Source: Gallionella sp. (GTDB lineage: Bacteria > Pseudomonadota > Gammaproteobacteria > Burkholderiales > Gallionellaceae). Taken from it: DNA of 64,000 bases. This document shows positions 10,957 through 22,634 of the stretch, piece after piece (the stretch's first letter is position 1; each line of letters opens with the position of its first letter). The notes beneath the pieces are model-generated. The model saw only the letters and a program-made list of their open reading frames with translations, was not told the DNA's origin and did no database searches. The stretch lies in NCBI GenBank assembly GCA_028689145.1, contig JAQTWT010000001.1:62001-126000 (forward strand), given 5' to 3'. The translations under genes and the position numbers were made by a program.

Positions 10957-11484
10957 ATGCCAATCAAATCCAGAATCCGCACCGTCCCGCACTACCCGAA
11001 ACAGGGCATCCAGTTCCGCGACATCACCACTTTGTTAAAAGACCCAATCGGGCTGCGCGCCACGATTCAGGAGATCGTCAGCCGCTACAAGAATGTCAAA
11101 ATAGACAAAGTAGCCGGCATCGAATCGCGCGGCTTCATCGTCGGCACACCGGTTGCTTACGAGCTTGGCCTTGGCTTCGTGCCGATCCGCAAGAAAGGCA
11201 AGCTGCCCGCCGCAACCATCGGGCGTGATTATGAATTGGAATATGGCACCGACCGCATCGAGATCCATACCGACGCGATCCAGAAAGGCGACCGCGTGCT
11301 GCTAGTGGACGACCTGATCGCCACCGGCGGAACCGCCGAAGCCGCCACCAAGCTGATCCAGGACATGGGCGGCATCGTGGTGGAGTGCTGCTTCGTGATC
11401 GACCTGCCGGACATCGGCGGACGCGCGCGGCTGGAAAAGCTGGGACACAAGGTGTTTGCGCTTTGCGAATTTGAAGGCGATTGA
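10957..11484 (+). CDS. apt: adenine phosphoribosyltransferase
   Basis: IRTVPHYPKQGIQFRDITTLLKDP; VLLVDDLIATGGTAEAATKLI PRPP loop. Confidence 0.95.
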   Translation: MPIKSRIRTVPHYPKQGIQFRDITTLLKDPIGLRATIQEIVSRYKNVKIDKVAGIESRGFIVGTPVAYELGLGFVPIRKKGKLPAATIGRDYELEYGTDRIEIHTDAIQKGDRVLLVDDLIATGGTAEAATKLIQDMGGIVVECCFVIDLPDIGGRARLEKLGHKVFALCEFEGD

Positions 11485-11485
11485 T

Positions 11486-11556
11486 GTAGGGGCGTGATTC
11501 ATCGCGCCCTTTTCGAACACGAGAACAAATCAGGGTGCGATGAATCGCACCCCTAC
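11486..11556. repeat. GTAG...CTAC palindromic element (gtaggggcgtgattcatcgcgccc / gggtgcgatgaatcgcacccctac)
   Basis: Two convergent hairpin-like arms starting GTAG and ending CTAC. Confidence 0.85.
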
Positions 11557-11567
11557 GGAACTATCCA

Positions 11568-12644
<1,077 letters not shown>

Positions 12645-12659
12645 TGGTTGTGGGCAGGT

Positions 12660-12715
12660 GTAGCGTGCGCTGTGCGCACGACCCTCGGCTTGATCGTGCG
12701 CACAGCGCACGCTAC
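12660..12715. repeat. GTAGCGTGCGCTGTGCGCAC...GTGCGCACAGCGCACGCTAC palindromic element
   Basis: Near-perfect 20-bp inverted arms starting GTAG and ending CTAC. Confidence 0.9.
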
Positions 12716-12747
12716 GTTTACTAAATTTATAAATATCAGGAACCGCA

Positions 12748-14715
12748 ATGGAAAATCTTTGGAACGATACGGAAGCAGGCAAGCATCAGGGACTCTTGGC
12801 GGAGCGCGTTTATTCGTCGCGTTTGCTCGGCGCTAATCCGGCGCTGGTGCTGCATGGCGGCGGCAACACCTCGGTCAAGGGGGTGTGGAAAAACATCTTT
12901 GGCGAAGACGAGGCGACGCTGTTCGTAAAGGGCAGTGGCTCCGACCTGATCTCGATTGAAGCCAAGGATTTCGTGCCGGTACGTCTCGACGCGATGCTGA
13001 AATTGTCGCGCCTGGAAACATTATCCGACATGGACATGGCGCGCGAACTCAAGCTGGCGACGCTCGATCCGACCTCTCCCGCGCCGTCGGTAGAAGCCAT
13101 TCTGCACGCGCTGATCCCGCATCGTTTCGTCGACCATACCCATGCCGACGACATCGTGACGATCACCAACACCGCATCGGGCGAGGCGCGCATCCGCGAG
13201 ATATTCGGCGACGATGTGATCGTGCTGCCTTTTGTGATGCCCGGATTTGATCTGGCGAAATTATGCGCCGAGGTATTTCCCGCGCAAGCCACGCCGCGCA
13301 CTATCGGCATGGTGCTGATGAACCACGGTATCTTCAGCTTCGGCGACACCGCAAAACAATCCTACGAGCGGATGATCGAACTGGTCGGCCGTGCCGAGGC
13401 TTATCTGGCAAAAAATGCAGCCTTGGCAGCGCCAGCCAACATTGCACCAAGCGCCGACTGGTCGGCGTTGCCCGCGTTGCGAAAAAATGTTTCCAATGCG
13501 GCCGGTTTCCCGATGCTATTGCGCAGCCACACCAGCAACAGCACGCTGGCTTTTGCGCGCCATCCCGAGGTTGCAAGTATTTCGCAACGCGGCCCGGCCA
13601 CGCCGGATCACATCATCCGCACCAAGCGCGTGGCAATGCTCGGGCGCGATGTCGGGGCTTATGCGCAGGCTTACCGGAATTATTTTGAGGCTAATTCAAA
13701 ATTATCCAAGCTGCCTTTAACCATGCTCGACCCCGCCCCGCGCGTCATCATTGATCCGGAATTCGGACTGATTTCGGCAGGCCGCTCGGCACGCGATGCG
13801 CAAATCGTCGAAGACATTTATCTGCGCACCCAGAACATCGTGCTGCGCGCCGAAATGCTTGGCGGCTTTCAGGCCTTGGGCGCAGCGGAATTGTTCAACA
13901 TGGAATACTGGGATCTCGAACAAGCCAAGCTGAAAAAATCCGGCCCGCCCAAAGCCTTTGCCGGAGAAGTCGCGCTGGTGACCGGCGCCGCATCCGGCAT
14001 CGGCAAAGCCTGCGCGCAGGCGTTCCTGAACCGCGGCGCAGCGGTGGTGGGCGTGGACATCAATCCAGAAGTTGAATCGTTGTACGGCAAGCGCGAAGAC
14101 TATCTCGGCATTAGCGCGGACCTGACTTCGCTGGAAGCCATCAAGGGAATACTGGAGCAAACCATTCGCCGCTATGGTGGTCTCGATATGCTGGTGCTGA
14201 ATGCCGGGATATTCCCCGGCGGCAAGAAGATCGAGGCGCTCGCGGACGAACTGTGGCACAAGGTCATGTCGATCAATCTGGATTCCAATCTAGCGATCAT
14301 GCGCGAAGCCCACCCGCTACTGAAAGCGGCACCGAAGTACGGCCGGGTAGTGGTGATCGGCTCGAAGAACGTCCCGGCCCCTGGCCCCGGTGCGGCGGCC
14401 TACTCCGCGTCAAAGGCAGCGCTGACGCAACTCGCCCGCGTCGCGGCGCTGGAGTGGGGCAACGACTCGATCCGGATCAATCTGGTTCACCCGAATGCGG
14501 TGTTCGACACCGGCATCTGGACAGAAGAAGTGTTGCTACAACGCGCCACCCATTACGGCATGACGGTCGACGAGTACAAACGCAACAACGTGCTGCACGA
14601 GGAAGTCAGCAGCAAGGATGTGGCGGAACTGACTGCGGAAATGTGCGGCGTGCTGTTCTCAAAGATTACCGGGGCGCAGGTTCCGATCGATGGCGGCAAC
14701 GACCGGGTGATTTAA
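12748..14715 (+). CDS. bifunctional class II aldolase / short-chain dehydrogenase (RhaD-type aldolase-SDR fusion)
   Basis: N-term class II aldolase (PHRFVDHTHADDIVTITN; MNHGIFSFGDT); C-term SDR (ALVTGAASGIGKACAQAF; YSASKAALTQLARVAALEW). Confidence 0.92.
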   Translation: MENLWNDTEAGKHQGLLAERVYSSRLLGANPALVLHGGGNTSVKGVWKNIFGEDEATLFVKGSGSDLISIEAKDFVPVRLDAMLKLSRLETLSDMDMARELKLATLDPTSPAPSVEAILHALIPHRFVDHTHADDIVTITNTASGEARIREIFGDDVIVLPFVMPGFDLAKLCAEVFPAQATPRTIGMVLMNHGIFSFGDTAKQSYERMIELVGRAEAYLAKNAALAAPANIAPSADWSALPALRKNVSNAAGFPMLLRSHTSNSTLAFARHPEVASISQRGPATPDHIIRTKRVAMLGRDVGAYAQAYRNYFEANSKLSKLPLTMLDPAPRVIIDPEFGLISAGRSARDAQIVEDIYLRTQNIVLRAEMLGGFQALGAAELFNMEYWDLEQAKLKKSGPPKAFAGEVALVTGAASGIGKACAQAFLNRGAAVVGVDINPEVESLYGKREDYLGISADLTSLEAIKGILEQTIRRYGGLDMLVLNAGIFPGGKKIEALADELWHKVMSINLDSNLAIMREAHPLLKAAPKYGRVVVIGSKNVPAPGPGAAAYSASKAALTQLARVAALEWGNDSIRINLVHPNAVFDTGIWTEEVLLQRATHYGMTVDEYKRNNVLHEEVSSKDVAELTAEMCGVLFSKITGAQVPIDGGNDRVI

Positions 14716-14772
14716 AAATCCAGATTTGCGAGCATCCGCTTCGCGGCTTGCCTGCTTACCCCACTTCATCCC

Positions 14773-14800
14773 GTACGGGCGATTCATGAATCGCCCGTAC
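14773..14800. repeat. perfect 28-bp palindrome GTACGGGCGATTCATGAATCGCCCGTAC
   Basis: Read directly. Confidence 0.85.
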
Positions 14801-14903
14801 CGCGTTGCGGAAATAATTTCCGCGCCTTGCATTTGGGCGAACTCTGAATTTTTAGCGGCTCCCTCAACTTGGCCGGGATTTGCACCCCGGTCTGTTTGAA
14901 ACA

Positions 14904-15149
14904 TCAAAGCTTCTCGTGGCTGCCGTCGCACAATGCGCCGTTGGCACTGTGCTTGCAACCGCAGAAATAAACGCTGCCGGACTCGGTTGCCGTGTATTCG
15001 ATCGGGGTAAAACTGCTACCCTCGTGGCTGCCGTCGCAGAACGGCTGGATGTCGCTCTGACCGCACGAACACCACCGATAAGTCTTGCCGGCTTCGACCT
15101 CCACGACAAACGGTGATTTCTGTGCAATGACGGGTTGTTGGTCAGACAT
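14904..15149 (-). CDS. tandem CDGSH-type iron-sulfur protein
   Basis: Two motifs: CSCGQSDIQPFCDGSH and CGCKHSANGALCDGSH. Confidence 0.92.
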   Translation of the reverse strand: MSDQQPVIAQKSPFVVEVEAGKTYRWCSCGQSDIQPFCDGSHEGSSFTPIEYTATESGSVYFCGCKHSANGALCDGSHEKL

Positions 15150-15181
15150 GATGAATTCCTTTCGTAAGAGAAAGACGAAAC

Positions 15182-15205
15182 GCCTTCCCGCTTCGACGGG
15201 AAGGC
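15182..15205 (-). terminator. hairpin downstream of YceI gene
   Basis: gccttcccgcttcgacgggaaggc stem-loop immediately after the stop (minus strand). Confidence 0.55.
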
Positions 15206-15211
15206 ACCCGC

Positions 15212-15778
15212 TTATTCCTTGATCGCCTCAACTGGGATCGTCAGAGTCACCTCGTCGCCGACATAAGGGACATGCTTGCTGACATTGAAATCGGAACGCT
15301 TGATCTTTGCTGTGGCGTTGGCTCCGCAGGCATCTTTCTTGAGCATCGGGTGCGGCATGCAGTGGAACGAAGTCACCGTGAGCGTTAGCGGCTTGGTCAC
15401 CCCCTTGATGGTCAGATCACCCGCGACACCGGTTAATTTATCACCGTCAAATTTCAGTTTTTTGGATTTGAAAGTGATGGTGGGGTATTTGGCGGTATCG
15501 AACAAATCCTCGCCCTGAATATGTTCGTTGAACAGCGGGAAACCGGTATTTACCGATGTGGTGTCGATCACCACATCGACAGAGCCGCTTTTTGCGGCGC
15601 GGTCTATGACGATAGTGCCGCTGGTCTTGTCAAACCGGCTGACCTGATTGGAATAGCCCAGATGGTTGTATTCGAAACGCGGGTAGGTATGCGAATTCTG
15701 AATGACGTAGGTTTCAGGTGCGGCAAAAGCGGCAGTGGACAGTGAAGCGGCAATGGCGAGACTGACGAGCTGTTTCAT
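15212..15778 (-). CDS. YceI family periplasmic protein
   Basis: Signal peptide; YVIQNSHTYPRFEYNHLGYSNQVSRFDKTSGTI; DLTIKGVTKPLTLTV. Confidence 0.93.
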   Translation of the reverse strand: MKQLVSLAIAASLSTAAFAAPETYVIQNSHTYPRFEYNHLGYSNQVSRFDKTSGTIVIDRAAKSGSVDVVIDTTSVNTGFPLFNEHIQGEDLFDTAKYPTITFKSKKLKFDGDKLTGVAGDLTIKGVTKPLTLTVTSFHCMPHPMLKKDACGANATAKIKRSDFNVSKHVPYVGDEVTLTIPVEAIKE

Positions 15779-15806
15779 GACATTTCTCCTTGGTGGTTGG
15801 TTAACG

Positions 15807-15928
15807 TAAAACTTGCGTAGCGATTCGTTTGCCCTTTCTCCCGCTTGCGGGGGAAAGTTGGATAGGGGGAAACGGGCATGGCGGGTTTCATTATCAGGGG
15901 TGGCAACTTGCCATGCCCGTTAAGGTAA
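15807..15928. repeat. modular intergenic repeat, copy B (inverted, lacks central module)
   Basis: Reverse complement matches both outer parts of 2346-2530. Confidence 0.85.
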
Positions 15929-15930
15929 AG

Positions 15931-16503
15931 CTATTTCTTAATGGGTGCTGCCGCATTGGTCACGATGTGAAACACGATCCGCACTTCGTCGGCTACCGTG
16001 CCGACATCCGCCCACAGGCCTTCGCCGATGGCGTAATCCAGACGCTTCAGGGTGAATGCACCGTCAAATATGCCTATCTTGCCTTCCTGCCTAAAAGCAA
16101 AGGGGGCGGCGACATCAAGCGTCCTGCCCTTGATGGTCAGTTTGCCTGACGTTTCATAGCGGTTTCCGCCCAGCGCTTTGACACTACCGGAAACGAATCG
16201 GGCTGCAGGGTACGCTTTGGTATTGAACCAGAGTTTTCCGGCCACTTCATCGTCGCCCTCGCCGGAGCCGGTATCAATGCTGGCCAGATCGACTTCCAGT
16301 TTGGCCTGTGCGGCATTGATTCTGGCGGGGTCGAACGTCAGCTGCGCCGTAAATTTGCGGAACTTGCCTTCCAGCGGCACGCCCATTTGCTTGTACGCGA
16401 AGGTCATCATACTGCTGTTAAGCTGTACCTGATTAAATTCGACTGCGTGAGCGCTGCCAATGGCACCGGCAAGCAACAGCGGCAAAATCAATAATTTCTT
16501 CAT
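15931..16503 (-). CDS. YceI family periplasmic protein
   Basis: MKKLLILPLLLAGAIGSAHA signal peptide; QLTFDPARINAAQAKLEVDLASIDTGSGEGDDEVAGKLWFNTKAYP. Confidence 0.9.
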   Translation of the reverse strand: MKKLLILPLLLAGAIGSAHAVEFNQVQLNSSMMTFAYKQMGVPLEGKFRKFTAQLTFDPARINAAQAKLEVDLASIDTGSGEGDDEVAGKLWFNTKAYPAARFVSGSVKALGGNRYETSGKLTIKGRTLDVAAPFAFRQEGKIGIFDGAFTLKRLDYAIGEGLWADVGTVADEVRIVFHIVTNAAAPIKK

Positions 16504-16520
16504 AGTTAAACTCCCTTGCC

Positions 16521-16655
16521 TGACGGGCATGCCCGTCCCCTCTCCTCAATCCTCTGATAAAACAACTAGCCATTCGACTAGGCTGGCAAAAAACGCCATC
16601 CAAGTCGCTGGTTATCCCGTTCACGTGAGAGGAAGCGAACGAACGCTACGCGCGT
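16521..16655. repeat. modular intergenic repeat, copy C (central module)
   Basis: Reverse complement ataaccagcgacttggatggcgtttttt...cctagtcgaatggctagttgttt matches the centre of 2346-2530. Confidence 0.75.
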
Positions 16656-16656
16656 T

Positions 16657-17193
16657 TTATATTCTCGGCAACATGCGGCGCAGCGTGGCATCACGCTCGA
16701 TAAAGTGATGTTTGAGAGCTGCAGCCGCGTGCATGCCGACCAGCGCCAGCAGCCCGAAATTCAGCATTTCGTGAACTTCGGTCAGCAACTCGCCCAGCAC
16801 CTTATCCTTACCCACCAGATCGGGCAACTGCACCAGCCCCAAATAAACTACCGGAAAGCCCTTGGCGGAACTCATCAGCCAGCCGGATAACGGAATCGCA
16901 AACAGCAGCAAGTAAAGCAGCAGATGCACGCCGTGCGCGACGCGCTGCTGCCACAGCGGGATGGTTTCCGGTAATGGCGGCGGAGTATGCGTCGCACGCC
17001 ATGCCAGCCGCGCCACGGTCAGCAGGAAGATCGTAACCCCCAGCCATTTGTGATAACTGATCAGCTGCAGCTTGAGCGGCGAGAGCGCCAGCCCGTGCAT
17101 GTACACACCGAGCGGGAATGTGATCAGGACGAGCCCTGCCGTCATCCAGTGCAGCGAGATCGCCGTTGCGGAATAGCGGGTAGCGGGATTCAT
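16657..17193 (-). CDS. cytochrome b561
   Basis: MNPATRYSATAISLHWMTAGLVLITFPLGVYMHG; LISYHKWLGVTIFLLTVARL; GMHAAAALKHHFIERDATLRRML. Confidence 0.92.
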   Translation of the reverse strand: MNPATRYSATAISLHWMTAGLVLITFPLGVYMHGLALSPLKLQLISYHKWLGVTIFLLTVARLAWRATHTPPPLPETIPLWQQRVAHGVHLLLYLLLFAIPLSGWLMSSAKGFPVVYLGLVQLPDLVGKDKVLGELLTEVHEMLNFGLLALVGMHAAAALKHHFIERDATLRRMLPRI

Positions 17194-17406
17194 GGGTTCT
17201 CCTTTGCTTCGCTGTGTGCGGCGTTGAACTCCACGCACAAATGGCACGGGCTATCAGTCATCCCGACCCGTTCCGCCGATGATAACTGCAAAAAACGTGT
17301 TTCATCTGAAACTTTATAGTTCCAACTAAAACCAAAGTCAAATAGCTGTTGCAATCCCGTCAAGCGTGCAAACCGGGAGGGCTCAGACAAACCGTAAATG
17401 CAAAAA

Positions 17407-17432
17407 GGGCATCACCAATCACGCGATGCCCT
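17407..17432 (-). terminator. intrinsic terminator of purA
   Basis: gggcatc...gatgccc stem followed on the minus strand by a T-run (aaaaa at 17402-17406 on +). Confidence 0.75.
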
Positions 17433-17457
17433 TCCACTGTTTATTTTTGCCGCGGTA

Positions 17458-18795
<1,338 letters not shown>

Positions 18796-18820
18796 CTAAA
18801 ATATAAACCTTAAAGCAGCC

Positions 18821-18937
18821 ATCCGCAGATTACGCAGATTAAAACTAATAGCATTGGGTTGCCGACGCACCTTCTGTACCCTCTAAACTCACTCACAACC
18901 GCCTAAAAATCTGCGTTAATCCGTGTAATCTGCGGAT
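18821..18937. repeat. palindromic repeat ATCCGCAGATTACGCAGATT...AATCTGCGTTAATCCGTGTAATCTGCGGAT
   Basis: Inverted arms in the purA-hisZ intergenic region. Confidence 0.85.
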
Positions 18938-18957
18938 AGGCTCTGGTTTTAGGATAC

Positions 18958-20118
18958 CTATCTAAGCGCGACAATCTGCCAGACCCCGTCACGCAATACC
19001 AGTTCGCGGTCGCACTGCAACTCGCCGCGCAAAGCGGCATCGCCAAGCAGATCCACCACTACCGATTCACCCGATGCGCGCAGTTGCGCAATCTTGTCGC
19101 GCAGTGCCTGATCGTCGAGATGCGGTGCGCATATTCCGAGTTTTACGGCTTGCTCTGGCAGCAGGCGATACAGTTGGCGCAAATCCATACTAAATCCTGT
19201 GGCGGCGCGCGCGCGCCCGAAGCTCTTGCCGAGATCGTCATAGCGCCCGCCCAACGCGATGGCATCATGGCTGCCCGCATGGTAGGCGGCAAACACCATG
19301 CCGCTGTGATAGTGGTAGCCGCGTAAATCGGCAAGATCGATTCCCACGCCGGCGACCAGCGGTTGCAATTGCGTGGCGGCAGTTTGCAAGGCATCCAGCG
19401 CGGCGCGAATTTCCGCGTAGTCCGGCAACAGGCCGCGCGCACGTGCCAATACCGCGGCGCAGTCGCCATACAGTGACGGCAATACCAGCAAGGCATCGCG
19501 CAAGGATTTATCCAGCGGCTGCGTCAATGCCTGCAAAGCCGCGCTATCCTTGCTTTGCAACGCGGCAAACAGTTCACTTTCAAGCTCCCTGTCGAGCTTG
19601 GCATGCTGCACCAGCGCGCGGAATACCGCGACATGACCGAGATCTAGATGCACCTCCTGAATGCCCAGCAAACCCAGCGATTGCAACATCAGCCGCTGAA
19701 TCTCCAGATCGCTTTCCAGTCCGCCGTGTCCGTACAGTTCGGCACCGATCTGCAACAGTTCGCGGGTGCGGGTCAGTCCGGCCGGCTGGGTGTGCAGCAC
19801 ACTGCCGGCATAACACAGCCGCGTTACACCCTGCCGGTTGAGCAGGTGCGCGTCGATGCGCGCCACTTGCGGCGTGATGTCGGCGCGCAATGCCAGCGTG
19901 CGCCCACTCAATTGATCCACCAATTTAAACGTGCGCAAATCCATATCGTGGCTGCCGTCGATCAGCAGCGACTCGGCATATTCCAGCAACGGCGGGGCAA
20001 CCAATTGATAACCGGACTTGCGCAACAGATCGAGGAATTGCGCGCGCATTTGTTCGACGCGCCATGCCTCGTCGGGCAGCATGTCTTGAATATATTCCGG
20101 GAGTAACCAGTTTGGCAT
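18958..20118 (-). CDS. hisZ: ATP phosphoribosyltransferase regulatory subunit HisZ
   Basis: MPNWLLPEYIQDMLPDEAWRVEQMRAQFLDLL; HisRS-like core; adjacent to purA and hflC. Confidence 0.92.
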   Translation of the reverse strand: MPNWLLPEYIQDMLPDEAWRVEQMRAQFLDLLRKSGYQLVAPPLLEYAESLLIDGSHDMDLRTFKLVDQLSGRTLALRADITPQVARIDAHLLNRQGVTRLCYAGSVLHTQPAGLTRTRELLQIGAELYGHGGLESDLEIQRLMLQSLGLLGIQEVHLDLGHVAVFRALVQHAKLDRELESELFAALQSKDSAALQALTQPLDKSLRDALLVLPSLYGDCAAVLARARGLLPDYAEIRAALDALQTAATQLQPLVAGVGIDLADLRGYHYHSGMVFAAYHAGSHDAIALGGRYDDLGKSFGRARAATGFSMDLRQLYRLLPEQAVKLGICAPHLDDQALRDKIAQLRASGESVVVDLLGDAALRGELQCDRELVLRDGVWQIVALR

Positions 20119-20152
20119 TACATAACCTCTAAGCCGGGCGAGCCGGAGCCTC

Positions 20153-20225
20153 GTAGGGTGGGCACGTTTTTTGTGCCCACCGTTCTTCCGCGTGGACAAA
20201 CAATGAAACCGTTTGCCCACCCTAC
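20153..20225. repeat. GTAGGGTGGGCACGTTTTTTGTGCCCACC...GCCCACCCTAC element
   Basis: GTAG...CTAC bounded, two inverted arms. Confidence 0.85.
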
Positions 20226-20238
20226 AAAACAGCACTAA

Positions 20239-20424
20239 TCATTTAACCAGATACAGCAGCAACAATCCGGACAGCATCGAGGTGATACCGACGAAGCGCA
20301 ACTGCCCGTCGGTCAGCGAAACCATTTTGCGAAAGGTTTCGCGCCACAAATCGGGAAACAAAAAGGGCAGTAAACCTTCAATCACCAGCATCATCGCCAA
20401 TCCGATCAGCCAGTAATCCAGCAC
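20239..20424 (-). CDS. DUF2065 (YjeT-like) small membrane protein
   Basis: 61 aa, two hydrophobic helices, follows hflC. Confidence 0.82.
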   Translation of the reverse strand: MLDYWLIGLAMMLVIEGLLPFLFPDLWRETFRKMVSLTDGQLRFVGITSMLSGLLLLYLVK

Positions 20425-21302
20425 TACTTACCGCCTTTACCCGAGTTTTTCAAATATTTGAAGAATGACGAACTCGGGTCCAGCACCATTACATCGCTCT
20501 TGTTCTTGAAGCTCTGCTTGTAGGCTTCCAGGCTGCGGTAGAACGAATAGAACTCCGAGTTGCGACCGAATGCGGCAGCGTACAAAGCGGAAGCCTTGGC
20601 ATCGCCTTCACCCTTGGTTTTCTGCGCGGTGCGGTAAGCTTCGGCCAGGATCACTTCGCGCTGCCGGTCGGCATCGGCCTTGATCTTTTCGCCTTCTGCC
20701 GCACCGGAAGCGCGCAGCTCATTCGCCACACGCTTGCGTTCCGCATCCATGCGGCGATATACCGACTCGCTGATTTCCATCGGGAAATCGACACGCTTCA
20801 GGCGCACGTCCAGCACTTGCACGCCGATCTTGCGCGCATCGCTATCGGTTTTTTCGCGCAGTACGTTCATGATCTTTTCGCGCTCGCCGGACACCACTTC
20901 ATGAATGGTGCGCTTGCCGAATTCCTCGCGCATGCTGGAATTCACCGTCTGCAACAAACGCGTTCTGGCGCGGACTTCATCACCGCCCACGCTGATGTAA
21001 TACTGCTTCACATCGACGATGCGCCACTTGACGAAAGAATCCACCAGCACATTCTTCTTTTCCGCGGTAATGAAGCGTTCCGGTTCCACGGTATCCAGCG
21101 TGAGAATGCGCGCATCAAAGTAGCGCACGTTCTGCATCAGCGGCACCTTGAAATACAGGCCCGGTTCGGTTTTGACGCTAACCACTTCACCCAGCTGAAA
21201 CACGATCGCGTCCTGGCGTTGATCCACCACGAACATGCTCATACTCAACAGAATCAGCGCGCCAGCCGCGCCTACCAATATATTGCTGATAGTCTTGTTC
21301 AT
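20424..21302 (-). CDS. hflC: protease modulator HflC
   Basis: SPFH domain; VDQRQDAIVFQLGEVVSVKTEPGLYFKVP. Confidence 0.96.
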   Translation of the reverse strand: MNKTISNILVGAAGALILLSMSMFVVDQRQDAIVFQLGEVVSVKTEPGLYFKVPLMQNVRYFDARILTLDTVEPERFITAEKKNVLVDSFVKWRIVDVKQYYISVGGDEVRARTRLLQTVNSSMREEFGKRTIHEVVSGEREKIMNVLREKTDSDARKIGVQVLDVRLKRVDFPMEISESVYRRMDAERKRVANELRASGAAEGEKIKADADRQREVILAEAYRTAQKTKGEGDAKASALYAAAFGRNSEFYSFYRSLEAYKQSFKNKSDVMVLDPSSSFFKYLKNSGKGGK

Positions 21303-22501
21303 GGGCGTGCCTCCCTGTTACGGCCAAGCAACGAATCGCGTGCGCGCTGTGCTGCGGTGTTATCGCTCGACTGCGAAGTGACGGGTGCTGCAGCGGGGGC
21401 AGTAGCCGGAGTCTCCGCGGTCGCACCGGTGGCGCGCGAAGTTTCCATCAGCTTGTCCAGCGGCAGATACAACAAACTGTTGCCGTTCTTCTGGTCAACC
21501 ATCACTTTACTGATATTGCCCATCACTTGCTGCATCATGTCCAGATACATGCGCTCGCGCGTGACGCCCGGCGCTTTTTCATATTCGACCAGAATCTGTT
21601 TGAAGCGGCTGGCATCACCCTCGGCATTGGCGATCACGCTTTGCTTGTAGCCTTCCGATTCCTGTATCAGACGCGCAGCCGTACCGCTTGCGCGCGGGAT
21701 AACATCGTTTGCGTAAGCCTGACCTTCGTTCTTTTGCCGCTCGCGATCCTGCCCGGCTTTGACAGCATCGTCAAAAGCGGCCTGAACCTGCTCCGGCGGC
21801 TGCGCGTTCTGCATGGTCAACTTGCTGATCAGGATGCCCGACTTGTAACGGTCCAGAATCTCCTGCATCAGTTTGGTTGCCGCCGCAGCCACTTGCTCGC
21901 GTCCCTCGTACAAAACAAAGTCCATCTTGTTTTTGCCCACAACTTCGCGAATGGCAGTTTCCGCCGCTTGGCGCACGTTTTCGTCGGGCATGCGGTTATT
22001 GAACAGGTAATCGGCCGGATCGTTCAGAAAGTACTGCACCGCAAACTGGATGTCGATGATATTTTCATCATCGGTCAGCATCAGCGATTCTTTCAGCATT
22101 TTATTTTTGACGTTGTCGCGATAGCCGACTTCCACCGTTCTGACTTGGCTCAAATTGACGATTTCCACGCTTTCGACCGGGAACGGCAAATGCCAACGCG
22201 GACCTGACTCGGTAACTTCGATCTTCTTGCCGAAACGCAACACCACGCCGCGCTGGCTGGCATCCACGATATAAAATCCGCTGCCCAGCCAGATCAACAC
22301 GGCAATCACCGCGATCAAGCCCAAGCCGCCGCCGAAACCTTGCATCGGCGCACCTCCGCCGGATGAGCCCGATCCGCCTTTGCCGCCGCCCATAATGGCC
22401 GCGACTTTTTCATTCAGCTTGCGCAGCAACTCTTCCAAGTCTGGCGGGCCGCCGTTACCGTTACCTTTGTTATTTCCCCATTGAGGGTCATTCATTCCCA
22501 T
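21299..22501 (-). CDS. hflK: FtsH protease activity modulator HflK
   Basis: Gly-rich N-term, VDASQRGVVLRFGKKIEVTESGPRWHLPFPVESVEIVNL. Confidence 0.96.
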   Translation of the reverse strand: MGMNDPQWGNNKGNGNGGPPDLEELLRKLNEKVAAIMGGGKGGSGSSGGGAPMQGFGGGLGLIAVIAVLIWLGSGFYIVDASQRGVVLRFGKKIEVTESGPRWHLPFPVESVEIVNLSQVRTVEVGYRDNVKNKMLKESLMLTDDENIIDIQFAVQYFLNDPADYLFNNRMPDENVRQAAETAIREVVGKNKMDFVLYEGREQVAAAATKLMQEILDRYKSGILISKLTMQNAQPPEQVQAAFDDAVKAGQDRERQKNEGQAYANDVIPRASGTAARLIQESEGYKQSVIANAEGDASRFKQILVEYEKAPGVTRERMYLDMMQQVMGNISKVMVDQKNGNSLLYLPLDKLMETSRATGATAETPATAPAAAPVTSQSSDNTAAQRARDSLLGRNREARP

Positions 22502-22533
22502 TACGCATCCTTATCTAATTAGTTTCTTGCAAA

Positions 22534-22630
22534 GGAATTTCTAAAAATTCACATTTATCGGCTTCCGCCCGGTACTTTGCCGAAAATTCCACACCGGCTT
22601 CAGTAACCGTGAACTTTTAGAGACTCCCTC
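22534..22630. repeat. MITE-like element with terminal inverted repeats
   Basis: Left gaatttctaaaaattcac; right gtgaacttttagagactccc (inverted). Confidence 0.6.
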
Positions 22631-22634
22631 AGCC

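Noticed and set aside
20817-21650. 277-aa + strand ORF opposite hflC/hflK
   Set aside because: Spans the hflK-hflC junction on the opposite strand; shadow ORF.
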